Below are positions 44,448-56,125 of a DNA stretch of 64,000 nt, piece after piece. The notes under the pieces were generated by a model. It was not told the DNA's origin. It saw nothing but the letters and a program-made list of their open reading frames with translations, and made no database searches. A program made the translations under genes and the position numbers. Every line of letters begins with the position of its first letter. The stretch's first letter is position 1. The DNA is from Sciurus carolinensis (taxonomy: Eukaryota > Chordata > Mammalia > Rodentia > Sciuridae), in the NCBI RefSeq assembly GCF_902686445.1, contig NC_062217.1, forward strand, positions 88,841,758-88,905,757, written 5' to 3'.

Positions 44448-47400
44448 TGATATTCTCCAGTTTCATCCATTTGCCTGCAAATGCCGTAATTTTATCATTC
44501 TTTATGGCTGAATAATATTCCATTGTATATATATATATACCACATTTTCTTTATCCATTCATCAATTGAAGGACATCTAGGTTGGTTCCACAATCTGGCT
44601 ATTGTGAACTGAGCAGCTATGAACATTGATGTGGCTGTATCTCTGTAATATGCTGATTTTAAGTCCTTTGGGTATAGGCCAAGGAGTGGGATAGCTGGGT
44701 CAAATGGTGGTTCCATTCCAAGTTTTCTAAGGAGTCTCCACACTGCTTTCCAGAGTGGCTGCACTAATTTGCAGCCCCACCAGCAATGTATGAGTGTACC
44801 TTTCTCCCCACATCCTCGCCAACACCTTTTGTTGCTTGTATTCTTGATAATCGCCATTCTAATTGGGGTGAGATGGAATCTTAGGGTGGTTTTGATTTGC
44901 ATTTCTCTTATTACTAGAGATGTTGAACATTTTTCCATATGTTTGTTGATTGCTTGTAGATCTTCTTCGTTGAAGTGTCTATTCATTTCCTTAGCCCATT
45001 TGTCGATTGGATTATTTGCATTCTTGGTGTAGAGTTTTTTGAGTTCTTTATAGATTCTGGAGATTAGCCCTCTATCTGAAGTATGATTGGCAAAGATTTT
45101 CTCCCACTCTGTAGGCTCTTTCTTCGCATTGCTGATAGTTTCCTTTGCTGAGAGAAAGTTTTTTAGTTTGAATCTATCCCAGTTATTAATTCTTGCTTTT
45201 ATTTCTTGTGCTATGGGAGTCCTGTTGAGGAAGTCTGGTCCTAAGCCGATATGTTGAAGCTCTGGACTTACTTTTTCTTCTATAAGATGCAAGGTCTCTG
45301 GTCTGATTCCAAGATCCTTAATCCATTTTGAGTTTAGTTTCGTGCATGGTGAGAGATATGGGTTTAGTTTCATTCTGTTGCATATGGATCTCCAATTCTC
45401 CCAGCACCATTTGTTGACGAGGCTATCTTTTCTCCATTGCATATTTTTGGCCCCAATGTCTAGTATGAGAAAATTGTATTTATTTGGGTTTGTGTCCGTG
45501 TCCTCTATTCTGTTCCATTGATCCACCTTTCTATTTTGGTACCAATACCATGCCGTTTTTGTTACTATTGTTTTGTAGTAGAGTTGAAGATCTGGTATTG
45601 CGATACCCCCTGCTTCACTCTTTCTGCCAAGGACTGCTTTAGCTATTCTGGGTTTTTTATTCTTCCAGACGAATTTCATAATTTCTTGCTCTATTTCTGT
45701 AAGGTACATCATTGGGATTTTAATTGGAATTGCATTGAATCTGTATAGCACTTTTGGTAGTATGGCCATTTTGACAATATTAATTCTTCCTATCCAAGAT
45801 CATGGGAGATCTTTCCATCTTCTAAGGTGTTCTTTAATTTCTTTCTTTAGTGTTCTGTAGTTCTCATTGTAGAGGTCTTTCACCTCTTTTGTGAGATTGA
45901 TTCCCAAGTATTTTTTTTTTTCGAAGTTATTGTGAATGGGGTAGTTTTCCTAAATTCTCTTTCTGAAGATTCATGGCTTATGTATAAAAATGCCTTAGAT
46001 TTATGTGCATTGATCTTATATCCCGCTACTTTACTGAATTCACTTATGAGATCTAAAAGTTTTCTGGTGGAATTACCTGGTTCCTCTAAGTATACAATCA
46101 TATCATCAGCAAATAGGTATAGTTTGAGTTCTTCTTTTCCTGTTCGTATCCCTTTAATTTCTTTGGTCTGTCTAATTGCTCTGGCTAGAGTTTAAAGGAT
46201 GATATTGAATAGAAGTGGTGAAAGAGGGCATCCCTGCCTTGTTCCGGTTTTTAGAGGGAATGCTTTCAGTTTTTCACCATTTAGAATGATATTAGCCATG
46301 GGCTTAGCATAGATGGCCTTTACAATGTTAAGGAATGTTTCCACTATCCCTATTTTTTCTAGTGTTTTGAGCATGAAGGGGTGCTGTATTTTATCAAATG
46401 CTTTTTCTGCATCTATTGAAATAATCATGTGATTCTTGACTTTAAGTCTATTGATATGGTGAATGACATTTATTGATTTCCTGATGTTGAACCAACCTTG
46501 CATCCCTGGGATGAAACCCACTTGATCATGGTGCACTATCTTTTTAATATGTTTTTGTATGCGATTTGCTAAAATTTTGTTGAGAATTTTTGCATTGATG
46601 TTCATTAAGGACATTGGTCTGAAATTTTCTTTCCTTGATGTGTCTCTGTCTGGTTTAGGTATCAGGGTAATATTGGCTTCATAGAATGAGTTTGGGAGGG
46701 TTCCCTCCTCTTCTATTTTATGGAATACTTTGAGGAGTATTGGAATGAGCTCTTCTTTAAAGGTTTTGTAGTACTCGGCTGAGAACCCATCAGGTCCTGG
46801 ACTTTTCTTTGTTGGTAGGCTTTTGATGACTTCTTCTATTTCATTACTTGAAATTGGTCTATTTAAATTGTGTATGTCCTCCTCGTTTAGTTTAGGCAAT
46901 TCATAGGTCTCTAGAAACTTGTTGATATCTTCGAAATTTTCTATTTTGTTGGAGTATAGATTTTCAAAATAGCTTCTAATTATGTTTTGCATTTCAGTCG
47001 TGTCTGTTGTGATATTTCCTTGTTCATTCCGAATTTTGGTGATTTGGATTTTCTCTCGTCTTCTGTTTGTTAGTGTGGCTAAAGGTTTATCAATTTTGTT
47101 TATTTTTTCGAAGAACCAACTATTTATTTTGTCAATTTTTTGTACTGTTTCTTTTGTTTCAGTTTCGTTGATTTCAGCTGTGAGTTTAACTATTTCCTGT
47201 CTTCTACTACTTTTGGTGTTGCTCTGTTCTTCTTTTTCTAGGGCTTTGAGCTGTAGTGTTAGGTCGTTTATTTTTTGAGTTTTACTTCTTTTATTAAATG
47301 CGCTCCATGAAATAAATCTTCCTCTAAGTACTGCTTTCATAGTGTCCCAGAGATTTTGATATGATGTTTCTTTGTTCTCATTTACCTCTAAGAATTTTTT

Positions 47401-48219
47401 AATTTCCTTCCTAATATCTTCTGTTATCCATTCATCATATAGTAGCATATTGTTTAATCTCCAGGTGTTGGAGTAGTTTCTGTTTTTTACTCTTTCATTT
47501 ATTTCTAACTTCAATTCATTATGATCTGATAGAATACAAGGTAGTATCTCTATCTTCTTGTATTTGCTGACATTAGCTTTGTGCCATAATATATGGTCTA
47601 TTTTAGAGAAGGATCCATGTGCTGCTGAGAAGAAAGTGTATTCGCTCTAGGTTGGATGGTATATTCTATAAATGTCTGTTAAGTCTAAATTACTGATTGT
47701 GTTATTGAGATCTATGGTTTCTTGATTCAATTTTTGTTTGTAAGAACTGTCCAGTGGTGAGAGATGCGTGTTAAAATCACCTAGTATTATTGTGTTATGG
47801 TCTATTTGGTTTCTAAAATTGAGAAGGATTTGTTTAATATACATGGATGAGCCACTGTTTGGGGCATAGATGTTTATGATTGTTATATCTTGCTGATTTA
47901 TGCTTCCCTTAAGCAGCATGTAATGTCCTTCTTTATCCCTTCTGACTAACATTGGCTTGAAGTCCACATTATCTGAAATGAGGATGGATACCCCACCTTT
48001 TTTGCTGAGACCATGTGCATGGTATGTTTTTCCCCATCCTTTCACCTTTAGTCTATGGGTATCTTTTTCTATGAGGTGAGTCTCTTGCAGGCAACATATT
48101 GTTGGATCTTTCTTTTTAATCCAATCTGCCAGTCTATGTCTTTTGATTGATGAATTCAGGCCATTAACATTCAGGGTTATTATTGAGATATGATTTGTAT
48201 TCCCGGTCATTTGGGTCAT
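44448..48219 (-). pseudogene. L1 ORF2 (endonuclease/reverse transcriptase), two stops and frame shifts
   Basis: Start ATG at 48217-48219 (MTQMTGNTNH). The endonuclease has LQETH, INIYAPN and the catalytic ILGDFNTH motifs. It is closed after HPT by a TAG near 47647 where the relatives have a lysine codon; the same frame reopens. RT is open at 47514-46192 ([24 protein letters not shown]), stopped by TAA in place of the glutamate after FNIIL, then continues in frame with the FADD catalytic motif (about 46110-46121). A 1-base loss in an A-run (plus-strand T11 at 45911-45921) shifts the frame. The rest is open from 45769 to 44495, including the [10 protein letters not shown]...HCWWGC zinc knuckle. 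A TATATA expansion at 44527-44540 shifts the last codons. Confidence 0.95.
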
Positions 48220-48290
48220 TTTTTAAATTTTATTTATTTATTTATTTCTTTTTTGACACATCTTGGTTCCTCCTTTATTTGACAGTTCCT

Positions 48291-49234
48291 TTAGGGTAAT
48301 TCCTCCCTTTGCTTATATGCTTCTCTGTTTTTTATCTCTTCCTCATGAAATATTTTGCTGAGAATGTTCTGTAATGCTGGCTTTCTTTTTGTAAATTCTT
48401 TTAGCTTTTGTTTATCATGGAAGGATTTTATTTCATCGTCAAATTTGAAGGTAAGTTTTGCTGGGTATAAGATTCTTGGTTGGCATCCATTTTCTTTCAG
48501 AGCTTGAAAAATGTTGTTCCAGGCCCTTCTAGCTTTTAGGGTCTGGATTGAAAAATCTGCTGATATCCGTATTGGTTTCCCCCTGAAGGTAATTTGGTTC
48601 TTTTCTCTCACAGCCTTTAAAATTCTGTCTTTATTTTGTATGTTAGGTATTTTCATTATAATGTGCCTTGATGTGGATCTGTTGTAATTTTGTGTATTTG
48701 GAGTCCTATAAGCCTCTTGGACTTGATTTTCCATTTCATTCTTCAGATTTGGGAAGTTTTCTGATATTATTTCATTGAATAGATTATTCGTTCCTTTGGT
48801 TTGTTTCTCTAAGCCTTCCTCAATTCCAATAATTCTCAAATTTGGCCTTTTCATGATATCCCATAGTTCTTGCAGATTCTGTTCATGATTTCTTACCATC
48901 TTCTCTGTTTGTTCAACTTTGCTTTCGAGGTTAAATATTTTGTCTTCAATATCTGAAGTTCTGTCTTCCAGGTGTTCTATCCTATTGGTTATGCTTTCTA
49001 TGGAGTTCTTAATTTGGTTTATTATTTCCTTCATTTCAAGGATTTCTGTTTGGTTTTTTTTCAATATCTCTAACTCTTTATTGAAATGATCTTTTGCTTC
49101 CTGAATTTGCTCTGTTAACTGTCAATTGGTGCGATCATTCAATGCCTGCATTGCTCTTTCATCTCATCGTTTGCTTCCCTAATCATTTTAATTATGTACA
49201 TTCTGAACTCCCTTTCTGTCATTTCTTCTGCCAT
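48291..49234 (-). pseudogene. L1 ORF1 (RNA-binding chaperone), early frameshift
   Basis: Start at 49232-49234 (MAEEMTEREFRMYIIKMIRE). A 1-base deletion in the GAGCAAATGCAG word (reads GAGCAATGCAG near 49153) and a TGA at an arginine codon disrupt the first 55 codons. From 49064 the frame is open for 257 codons to the natural stop. It contains a coiled coil with repeated heptads, the RRM (NLRIIGIEEG) and the C-terminal domain (ITFRGKPI, ISADFS, PRILYPAKL). Full length would be about 314 codons, normal for the family. About 70 bases separate it from ORF2. Confidence 0.94.
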
Positions 49235-51004
49235 GCTGTCATTGGATTTTATTGATGTAACATCTAGATTTGTTTGGGGCATTTTCTTCCCTTGTTTTCT
49301 CATATTGTTCAGGCATCAGTGGGTCATTAAGATATTGCAGATTTCCTCTATCGACTTATAATGTCCCTGAAGATTGTTAGTATATCCCCTTATCCTTCAG
49401 TAGCCTGAAGTCTTGGAGGAAGTTGATAATGCGGAGCTCCACGAAGAAGCTGCCTCTCTAGGGGTGGTGACCCTCAGGTGGCGTATATTCCCTGCTAGTG
49501 GGCAGAGGTGCCTCCACTTGTTGACCAATGGTCATCCAACGGGGAACTAGGCTGCAGGCTGTGGCAAGTCCTGATTGTGCCTGTGTCTCTGGTTTTACTG
49601 TCCCTGTGGGAAAACCTCACCGGGCAGGGAAGACTCACTCGGTGGAGGCGTCTCGCTGGTCAGTTCCCCTCCTAGAGGTTCCCCTCAATCTACAACTACC
49701 ACCTGGGCTGGGCTGTCTTCCTCTGCAATGTTCCCAGGGGCCCGGACCTACCTCCTGGGCCTGGGAGTCTCACCCTTCGCAGGCAAGTTTCCTTAGGCTG
49801 CCCCTCCTCAGAGAAGCTGCCCGCAGTCCTGGAAACTTCGCTCCGCCCCTAGGTGTGTCTCTGTGCGGCTCTTCCAGCAAGAAGCCACCTAGCTCCTGGG
49901 ACCCTGCTCTGCACCTAATCGCCTGGCTATGCGGCCCCTCCTCTGAGCCGCCACCTGGAGCCCTGTGCAATAGCTCTGATACCCAGAGACCTGCCACACA
50001 CCTCCTCCTCTGGACAGTGGCCGGGTTTCCGACGCTGTTTCTAGGAGCCCAAGCAATTCACTTCGCATCTCCTCCTCCCGCCAACCGCCCGTAGCCCTAG
50101 GCATTCACTCCAAGTCCAAGTGACCCGCCCTGTTCCTCCTCCTCCTCCTCGGGGTAGCCCCCCGGGTGTTCAGGAGCGGTGGCTCTGAGACCAAGTGACC
50201 CACCATGCTCCTCCTCCAGGCAGGCCACTGGTGTTCAGGAGCGGTCGCTTTTAGTCCAATCAACTCACCACTCGCCTCCTCCTCTGGCAACCGCCTGTGG
50301 CTCTGATGCAGTCACTCCTAGACCAAGTGACCCGCCGCACTTCTCCTCTTCCTCCGGGCAACCCCCCGGTGTTCAGAAGCGGTCGTTCTGAGTTCAAACA
50401 GCTCACCACACAGCTCCTCCTCTGGCAACCGCCTGTAGCTCTGATGCAGTCACTCCTAGACCAAGCGACCCACCGTGCTCCTCCTCCAGGTAGGCCACCG
50501 GTGTTCTGGAGCGGTCGATCTGAGTTCAAACAGCTCGCCACGCAGCTCCTCCTCTGGCAACTGCCTGTGGCTCTGATGCAGTCTCTCCTAGGTCAAACAA
50601 CCCGCCGCGCTCCTCCTCTTCCTCCGGGCAACCCCCTGGTGTTCAGAAGCGGTCGTTCTGGGTCTAAACAGCTTGCCACGCAGCTCCTCCTCAGGCAGCT
50701 GCCTGGAGCCCCACTGGTTGCTCCGAGTCCAAGCGCTGTGCTGAGCTGCCTCCTCTACAATGATCCCAGTTGTCCGTGTTTACCGCTCCAGTGGGGGGAG
50801 GGTCGTCTCGCTGAGCAACTCTACTTCACAAAGGTCCCTGCCTTCCGGGGCTACCGCCCCATCTGGGACGCCTCCCCAATGGGAGAGACTCACCCAGTGG
50901 CTTTGAGTTGATCCCAAGTCTCTCACTATCTCCTCTTTTCAATCTTGCGTCCTGGAGCAACGTGAAATGCAGTCGCCCCCTAGTCTGCCATTTTGAAACT
51001 CCCT
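49235..51004 (-). promoter_or_regulatory. L1 5' UTR / internal promoter with tandem array
   Basis: 1.77 kb CpG-rich block, longer than the 1.43 kb UTR of the L1 at 8606. The first 40 bases on the minus strand (from 51004) hold the YY1-type AAAATGGC core. The expanded part is the tandem array listed separately. On the plus (antisense) strand two long frames are open, 49528-50094 (188 codons) and 50297-50911 (204 codons). The first starts MVIQRGTRL, exactly as in the antisense frame of the L1 at 8606. Confidence 0.88.
50120..50720 (-). repeat. Tandem array of ~69-bp units, dimerised to ~138 bp, in L1 5' UTR
   Basis: The word CCTCTGGCAA (with late variants) starts at 50281, 50419, 50551 and 50689, giving periods of 138, 132 and 138 bases. 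Each unit consists of two related halves of about 66-69 bases: one with GGCAACCGCCTGTGGCTCTG, and one with GGGCAACCCCCCGGTGTTCA and GAAGCGGTCG. Further half-units extend left to about 50120 with the GTTCAGGAGCGGT word. The array is CpG-rich and absent in this form from the L1 at 8606. Confidence 0.9.
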
Positions 51005-51017
51005 TACCAAAAATATT

Positions 51018-51399
51018 CAAATGAAAAATTAGAAATAACATGTAAGGTGTTAAAAGTTACTTTCTTTAAGAAATTCACTTCACATAAGATGTCACAATTA
51101 AGTTGAAGTGAAAGGATTAGAAAAGATTCTTCTTGCTAACAATAATACAAAAGAAGATGGAGTACTTAAATAACAGAGAAATGTAATTTTACAGTGAAGG
51201 ATATTACCAGGGATTAAGAGGAATATTTTCATTGATAATTTTATCAATTTCTCAAGAAGTCTTAGCAATCTTAAATGTTTATGTAATAACAACACTGTAA
51301 AGGTATAGTAGCAAATAATCTATTGAAGAAATAAAATCAATGAAAAGATATACAAATCCACTATTTTATTCAGGTCTTTTTATATCACACACCCAGTAA
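51018..51399. other. Unassigned AT-rich sequence beside the L1
   Basis: No gene or clear repeat. It may be the degraded upstream part of the ancient L1 that follows. Confidence 0.45.
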
Positions 51400-52260
51400 A
51401 ACTGATAGAAGTACATAAAATTTCATAAAGGGCATTGGGAAATTTGGAAAATACATAGTAGTCATAAAAAATCCTCAATAAATTCAAAAGAATTGCATTA
51501 TAAACTGGGTGTTATTTGATCACAATGTAATTAAGTCCACAAATATTTAGAAGCTAAATAACACACTTCTAAATAACAACTAGAAAAAAAGAACAAGTCA
51601 AAGGAGAAATTTAGAAGAACTAAGAACAGAATACAAATAAAACCAAATATATTAAACTTTGTGGGAGACAAGGGAAGTAGTGCTTTTAGAGAAAATTTTG
51701 ACCATAAAAACTTAAGTTAAAATACATATAAAAATTGTAATAATTCAAAGTTCCATGTTAAACAATTTAGGAGAAAATTAAGCATAGAATGAGCAGAAGA
51801 ATTAAATAAGATTATGAATTAGTGAAATAAAAAACTAAGAATATCAGTAAGTTTTTTAAAAAAATTATGTGGAAGAGAGAGAAAGAGAGAAAGATTACCA
51901 ATATCTGAAGTGAGAAAGATAATAAAGGATGTTGGGAGTAATTTTAGAATTATTCATTAAAATAATAAATATGACTATTTAACTGGAAAATACCTGAAAA
52001 TAAAAAGTTAACAAAAGTCACTCATTTAAAAAGTAAATAATCCAAATACCTTACATATATAATTTTTTTTAAATTTTAAATACCTTTGTAAAACAAAAAT
52101 TACAGACCCATGTGACTTCACTGTGTATATCAGACAATTGAAGAAAAATACTATTATACTAAGAACTCCATACCAATATGCTAAATATAATTATAAAAAC
52201 ATTTGTTTTAAAATTGTGTATCTGAGGATACACAAAACCTCCAATAATACAAAGAATAAG
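51400..52260 (+). mobile_element. Ancient L1 ORF2 relic (endonuclease end to RT)
   Basis: Ordered similarity to old mammalian L1 ORF2. TTTGATCACAATGTAATTAA is the reading of the endonuclease SDH block. AAATATTTAGAAGCTAAATAA with ACACACTTCTAAATAAC follows, then TTTGTGGGAGACAAGGGAAG and GCTTTTAGAGAAAATTTTGA (the LWD...AL/FRGKF region), with further degraded RT-like sequence down to the NSL/MLNI-like block near 52180. No open frame survives. It is much older than the full-length L1s. Confidence 0.65.
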
Positions 52261-52799
52261 TTTGAAAGATCCGGATATTTATCAGATAGATAAATAAGAT
52301 ACCTAAGTATTATTTCACATTTCATTATTACAGATGAAATTAAGTTATCTGTGTTAATAACATTATCTTCTTTTCTAGGAACCTTCTTAAGACATCATTG
52401 CAAGTAAGAAAGTAGAATATAGTTATTAATGATCCAATCAAATTTCATCAAAATATTATCTCCATGAGTGAAGTATATCATTCAAATTGCTCCCATATCA
52501 TCATAGTTGAATTTTTTAATGTATCCCTTTCCTCCAAGATAGAAAACATCCTGAATGTAGTGGGAGTTTGTATACATTCCCAAAATGGCAGCTGTATTGG
52601 ACAGAAAGGTTTTGACTTGGAAATCAAGGGAAAAAACTAGATAGTGGTTATTGAGTTTCATGTTAGTTTCTAAAAGATTACATGGCTTTATTTACTCAGA
52701 TCTTCACTTTCTTGTGGAGTCCATAGGAACAGAAAAACTTGCTACTGTTAGTAGATCTTTCTGGTGTAGTGAACTAAATAGTGTCATCTAGTTTATTCA
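52261..52799. other. Unassigned intergenic sequence
   Basis: No gene or repeat recognised. Confidence 0.5.
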
Positions 52800-53035
52800 A
52801 ACTCTATCACCTTCAGTCTGTTAGGACTTGAATCCTGGTAGTGTCTAGTCCTGTGTCTTTGGAGAAAAATATTCACTTGCCTAGAATCTGTTATCTCACC
52901 AGTAAAATAGGATGTAAATGCCTTGCTTAACATTTAGGTTATAAGGATTAAAAATTAAATATATGTAGAAGAGTTCCTAACATATTTAAGCATTTATAAA
53001 TATTAGTTGTAATTATTACCATTACAGTGAGGTGC
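52800..53035 (+). mobile_element. MIR element
   Basis: Follows the MIR pattern in order: GACTTGAATCCTGG (box B-like), TTCACTTGCCTAGAATCTGT, ACCAGTAAAATAGGATGTAA, ATAAGGATTAAAAATTAAAT, then a GAGTTCCTAACATATTTAAG and ATAAATATTAGTTGTAATTA end. Ancient, non-mobile. Confidence 0.8.
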
Positions 53036-53694
53036 ATTTGTACCCTGGTTCAATTTTGAGTGTATGTTCCTTTTTTTACTAATAACTAGTCTCCAAGTCT
53101 CATCCAATAAATTAATAATATAAAAAAATTAGTATTAAAACCCAGCACTCCTAATCAAAACTCAGAAATGATTATTTTAAAAAGTAAGTATAGCTGAAAC
53201 TTTGAAAGAAAATTCAAGTGTATGCTTCATATTGCATAGTAATTGCTTAAATCACATAAGGTTTCTCTAGAAATCTGTTTTTAGCTGATTCCTATCAAAG
53301 TTAAAAGAATGTTATGAGTTTAGTAAATGTGAATCAGGTGCAAATCAAATGAAATCCTTGTTCAAGAGGTTTACAAATGTATTTGATTCAAAAAGCAACA
53401 GTCATTAAAACCTTTTTAAGAAAATCTATCTAGGTCAACAAATATATTTATACAAATAATTTATTGTGTCTTTATTTGGGGATTATGTAGTATGCACAAT
53501 ATGCTTTATTGTTATCTAATCCTTTATAATTATTGAAAAATTCTTTTGGGGGATTACCAAGGCCTTTCTGTATTCTTTCTACACAGTTGGGTGTATATAT
53601 GTAACTTGCATTAAATACTAAGCAAATCTAAATGTCTGTGTTGTTTATTAAACATGTGTTTAAATTACACTAAGCAATTTATAAAAAAAAAAAA
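53036..53694. other. Unassigned AT-rich intergenic sequence
   Basis: Nothing recognisable apart from a short A-run at 53683-53695. Confidence 0.5.
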
Positions 53695-54000
53695 AGAATA
53701 GCCATCATGGAGTAAGTAGTACTGGAATTGCCTCCTACTCTAATCAGCTAAACAACTAAATATCTAACAGAATTGCATTTAGATAGTGTTTAACAGACAG
53801 CACATGCTGTTATCCCTGAGAGAAGACAGATTAGGTGCTCAATCATCACACAGTTTCTGACTTCTTTTGAGACCACAAAGAATCAAGTGTGGATGTCTTG
53901 CTGAGTTGACATAGATAAGAGGGTTCTGAAAGGTTGATGCATATAAGGTTCACAAGGTCAGGCTCCAGAAACATGCTTAGGTATCCTTGTGAGTCTTTAG
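53695..54000 (+). mobile_element. Possible HAL1 / old L1 5' end
   Basis: ATGGAGTAAGTAGTACTGGA, ATTGCCTCCTACTC and AACAACTAAATATCTAACAG resemble the promoter start of old L1/HAL1 elements (ATGGCAGAGTAGG... AACTAAATATCCAACAG). No downstream ORF is directly continuous. Confidence 0.45.
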
Positions 54001-54359
54001 TTGGATATGAATTTATGAATAATTGGGTCAAATTCATGGAGCCAGATAATTACTAGTGAAAGAACAACTACCTGTAAACCAACCCATCTTCAGGTCACAC
54101 CAATTTACATTTCCTCTATAGAACATAACAATTGTGCTGCTGTACATCTTTGACATTCATTATTCTGACAATTCTTTTTAAAATGATCTTTGTTTGTTGG
54201 ACATGATATTGACACACTTTGTTATCAGCCAGAGAGTAATGATCCTGCTAAATATCTGTGGTATTTGCAGCATCTTCATAAGAGCTATGCCTTAGCAAAC
54301 AGAAAGTGAAGAAAAATGCTTTAAAAATGTACTATAAATTTATAAAAAGATTAAAAATA
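54001..54359. other. Intergenic sequence, possible L1 sliver
   Basis: Around 54100-54170 a minus-strand L1-like block resembles the one at 95-170 in copy A (TTTACATTTCCTCTA then a CTTTGACTT-like word), at much lower identity than the duplication. The rest is unassigned. Confidence 0.35.
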
Positions 54360-54665
54360 TGATTATATGTGGAAAGAAATAAAAATCTTAAAAAACCCTA
54401 GAAGAGCATCTAGATCTAAAAACAAAAAAGAAAATAAAATTAAGTAAATTTACATGGTACTTATCAACGGACTTGAAACTGAGGAATGAAAGATAAGTAA
54501 ACTTGATGACATTGAAAAAAATATCAAATGTGAAGTACAAAGAGAAAAATAGCCTAGAGTGTAGGGAGAAGGGAAAATATGTCAGTAAGAAGTGGTCTAT
54601 CATCCTTATTTTAAACTATGTGTAAGGAATAAAAGAGAGAAGAAAAAAAGAAAAAAATATTTAAT
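54360..54665 (+). mobile_element. HAL1-like ORF1 coiled-coil relic
   Basis: GAATGAAAGATAAGTAAACT, TGATGACATTGAAAAAAATATC and GTGAAGTACAAAGAGAAAAA follow the HAL1/L1 ORF1 coiled-coil coding pattern in order. No open frame. Confidence 0.45.
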
Positions 54666-55084
54666 GTGTTCACACACACTTTGTCATGAAGTACACTGTT
54701 TTATATTTAAATACACTTTTATACAGTGAAGGAGAAAATAATTATGTATAAAACTATGAAGGAAAAGGTGAAAACCATTCTGTTTTGGTTATAAAGTAGG
54801 AGTCATTTGTGTTCTTAAACCTAATTTAATTATTAAGGTTAAAACTAATCGGGATGAAAAGTTAGAGAATATAAATTAACATATGTAACATTATAAATTA
54901 CATTTAAATAACTTCATGAGCAAAAGAATACAATGGGTACTCATTTAGTTAGCCTAACATGACAATAAAATTTAGCAGAATGCCTTAAAACCCTTTCTTC
55001 CTTGCACATTTCTCCTCCACTTCACATACTAAGTATAATATCCATCCTCGAATTCTTATCTACTGCAGCACTCTGGTTTATAAG
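54666..55084. other. Unassigned AT-rich intergenic sequence
   Basis: Nothing recognisable. Confidence 0.5.
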
Positions 55085-55115
<31 letters not shown>

Positions 55116-55132
55116 GCACACAAACACACAGG
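55085..55132. repeat. (CT)n followed by (CA)n-like microsatellite
   Basis: About 24 bases of TCTCTC followed by ATGCACACAAACACACA. It forms a low-complexity peptide in the overlapping 75-codon frame, which is not a gene. Confidence 0.95.
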
Positions 55133-55214
55133 CATAATTACAAAAACAGTCTTTTACACATGCTTACAAAAAAGTAAATATATTTTATATATTCTATTGA
55201 GGATTTTTCATTCA

Positions 55215-56116
55215 GATATATGTGTATAAAATGTACCACATTTGATATTTGAAATTCTATCTTAATAATGGTGATTAACACTGCATAAATATATTTTTCA
55301 ATTAATTATTTTACTAGTTGATATTTTTATTGTTTCTAATTTTTTAATATAAGAAATGTTTTTTTCTGTAGATGTCAGCTTATGCACATAGACAAGATTT
55401 TTCTCTAGGTTATGCATTCAAGTTTGCTGAGTAAAGATATATAGATTTTTCACATTTGCTAGCTTCTTTCCAATTATAGACTACACAAGTGCACTAGTTT
55501 ACATTTCCTCTAGAAGACTATAACAGTTACGTTGTTATATACCTTTGACTTATTGTTACAAGTTTAAAAATGCTTGTTAGATGGTGTGTGTTCTGAATAA
55601 CAAATATCTGCTTAAAAATGAAGCCAATAATCCTTTCAAATGTTTATTAGCAGTTCAATTTTCCTCATTTGAAGGTTGTTTCCCTTTGTACATTTTTTGC
55701 CTTATAGTATTGATTTTTAGTTTTGCTGTATAATTAATATGTTAAAATTTATATAAACAAATTTGTAAATGCATCAAAACTATCTTTTTTGATATAGTCA
55801 TGTTTTAATTATTTTCATTGTCATTAAGAAATTTTACAAATAGTCCACAAATCAAATCATACTTTCAATTATACTTTTTGTTTTGTATCAGGAAATCTTT
55901 GTCAAAAATTTTGAAGATATTATTGCATATTTGATTCTGAAAATTTCAAGTTTTCTTGCCTTAGCTAGGATTTCACTAAAATTAAATTTTTTCTGCAGCA
56001 TGAAATAATAATCCAATTACCTTTTTATATTGTTCCACTAGTACTTCTTGAATAGTTCATTCATCCCATATTGGTCTCTAATTCCAGATACATAAATATG
56101 TGGGTCTATTTCTACT
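55215..56116 (-). mobile_element. Ancient L1 ORF2 remnant, copy B
   Basis: Same element as at 1-718, here with about 180 more bases on its left (55215-55395) that still look like reversed L1 3' sequence (TGTACCACATTTGATATTTG). This shows that the element extends past the left window edge in copy A if the duplication does too. Confidence 0.5.
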
Positions 56117-56125
56117 ACTTTACTC

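Larger units (their letters stand above)
44127..51004 (-). mobile_element. Full-length, nearly intact L1 (6.9 kb)
   Basis: Complete minus-strand L1 with perfect 13-bp target duplications TACCAAAAATATT at 44114-44126 and 51005-51017. Order on the minus strand: 5' UTR (51004-49235), ORF1 (49234-48291), ORF2 (48219-about 44448), G-rich 3' UTR with telomere-like tract, and a short A-rich tail (the T-rich 44127-44138). It starts at AGGGAGTTTCAAAATGGCAG. It has the longest open frames of any element in the window and is probably the youngest L1 here. A few point lesions inactivate each ORF. Confidence 0.96.

Noticed and set aside
50120..50720. CRISPR-like array
   Set aside because: Units are contiguous and similar throughout, without unique spacers, and sit in a mammalian L1 promoter.
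50297..50911. 204-codon plus-strand frame with repeated peptide as a repeat protein
   Set aside because: The repeated peptide is the translation of the L1 5' UTR tandem array; nothing marks it as an independent gene.
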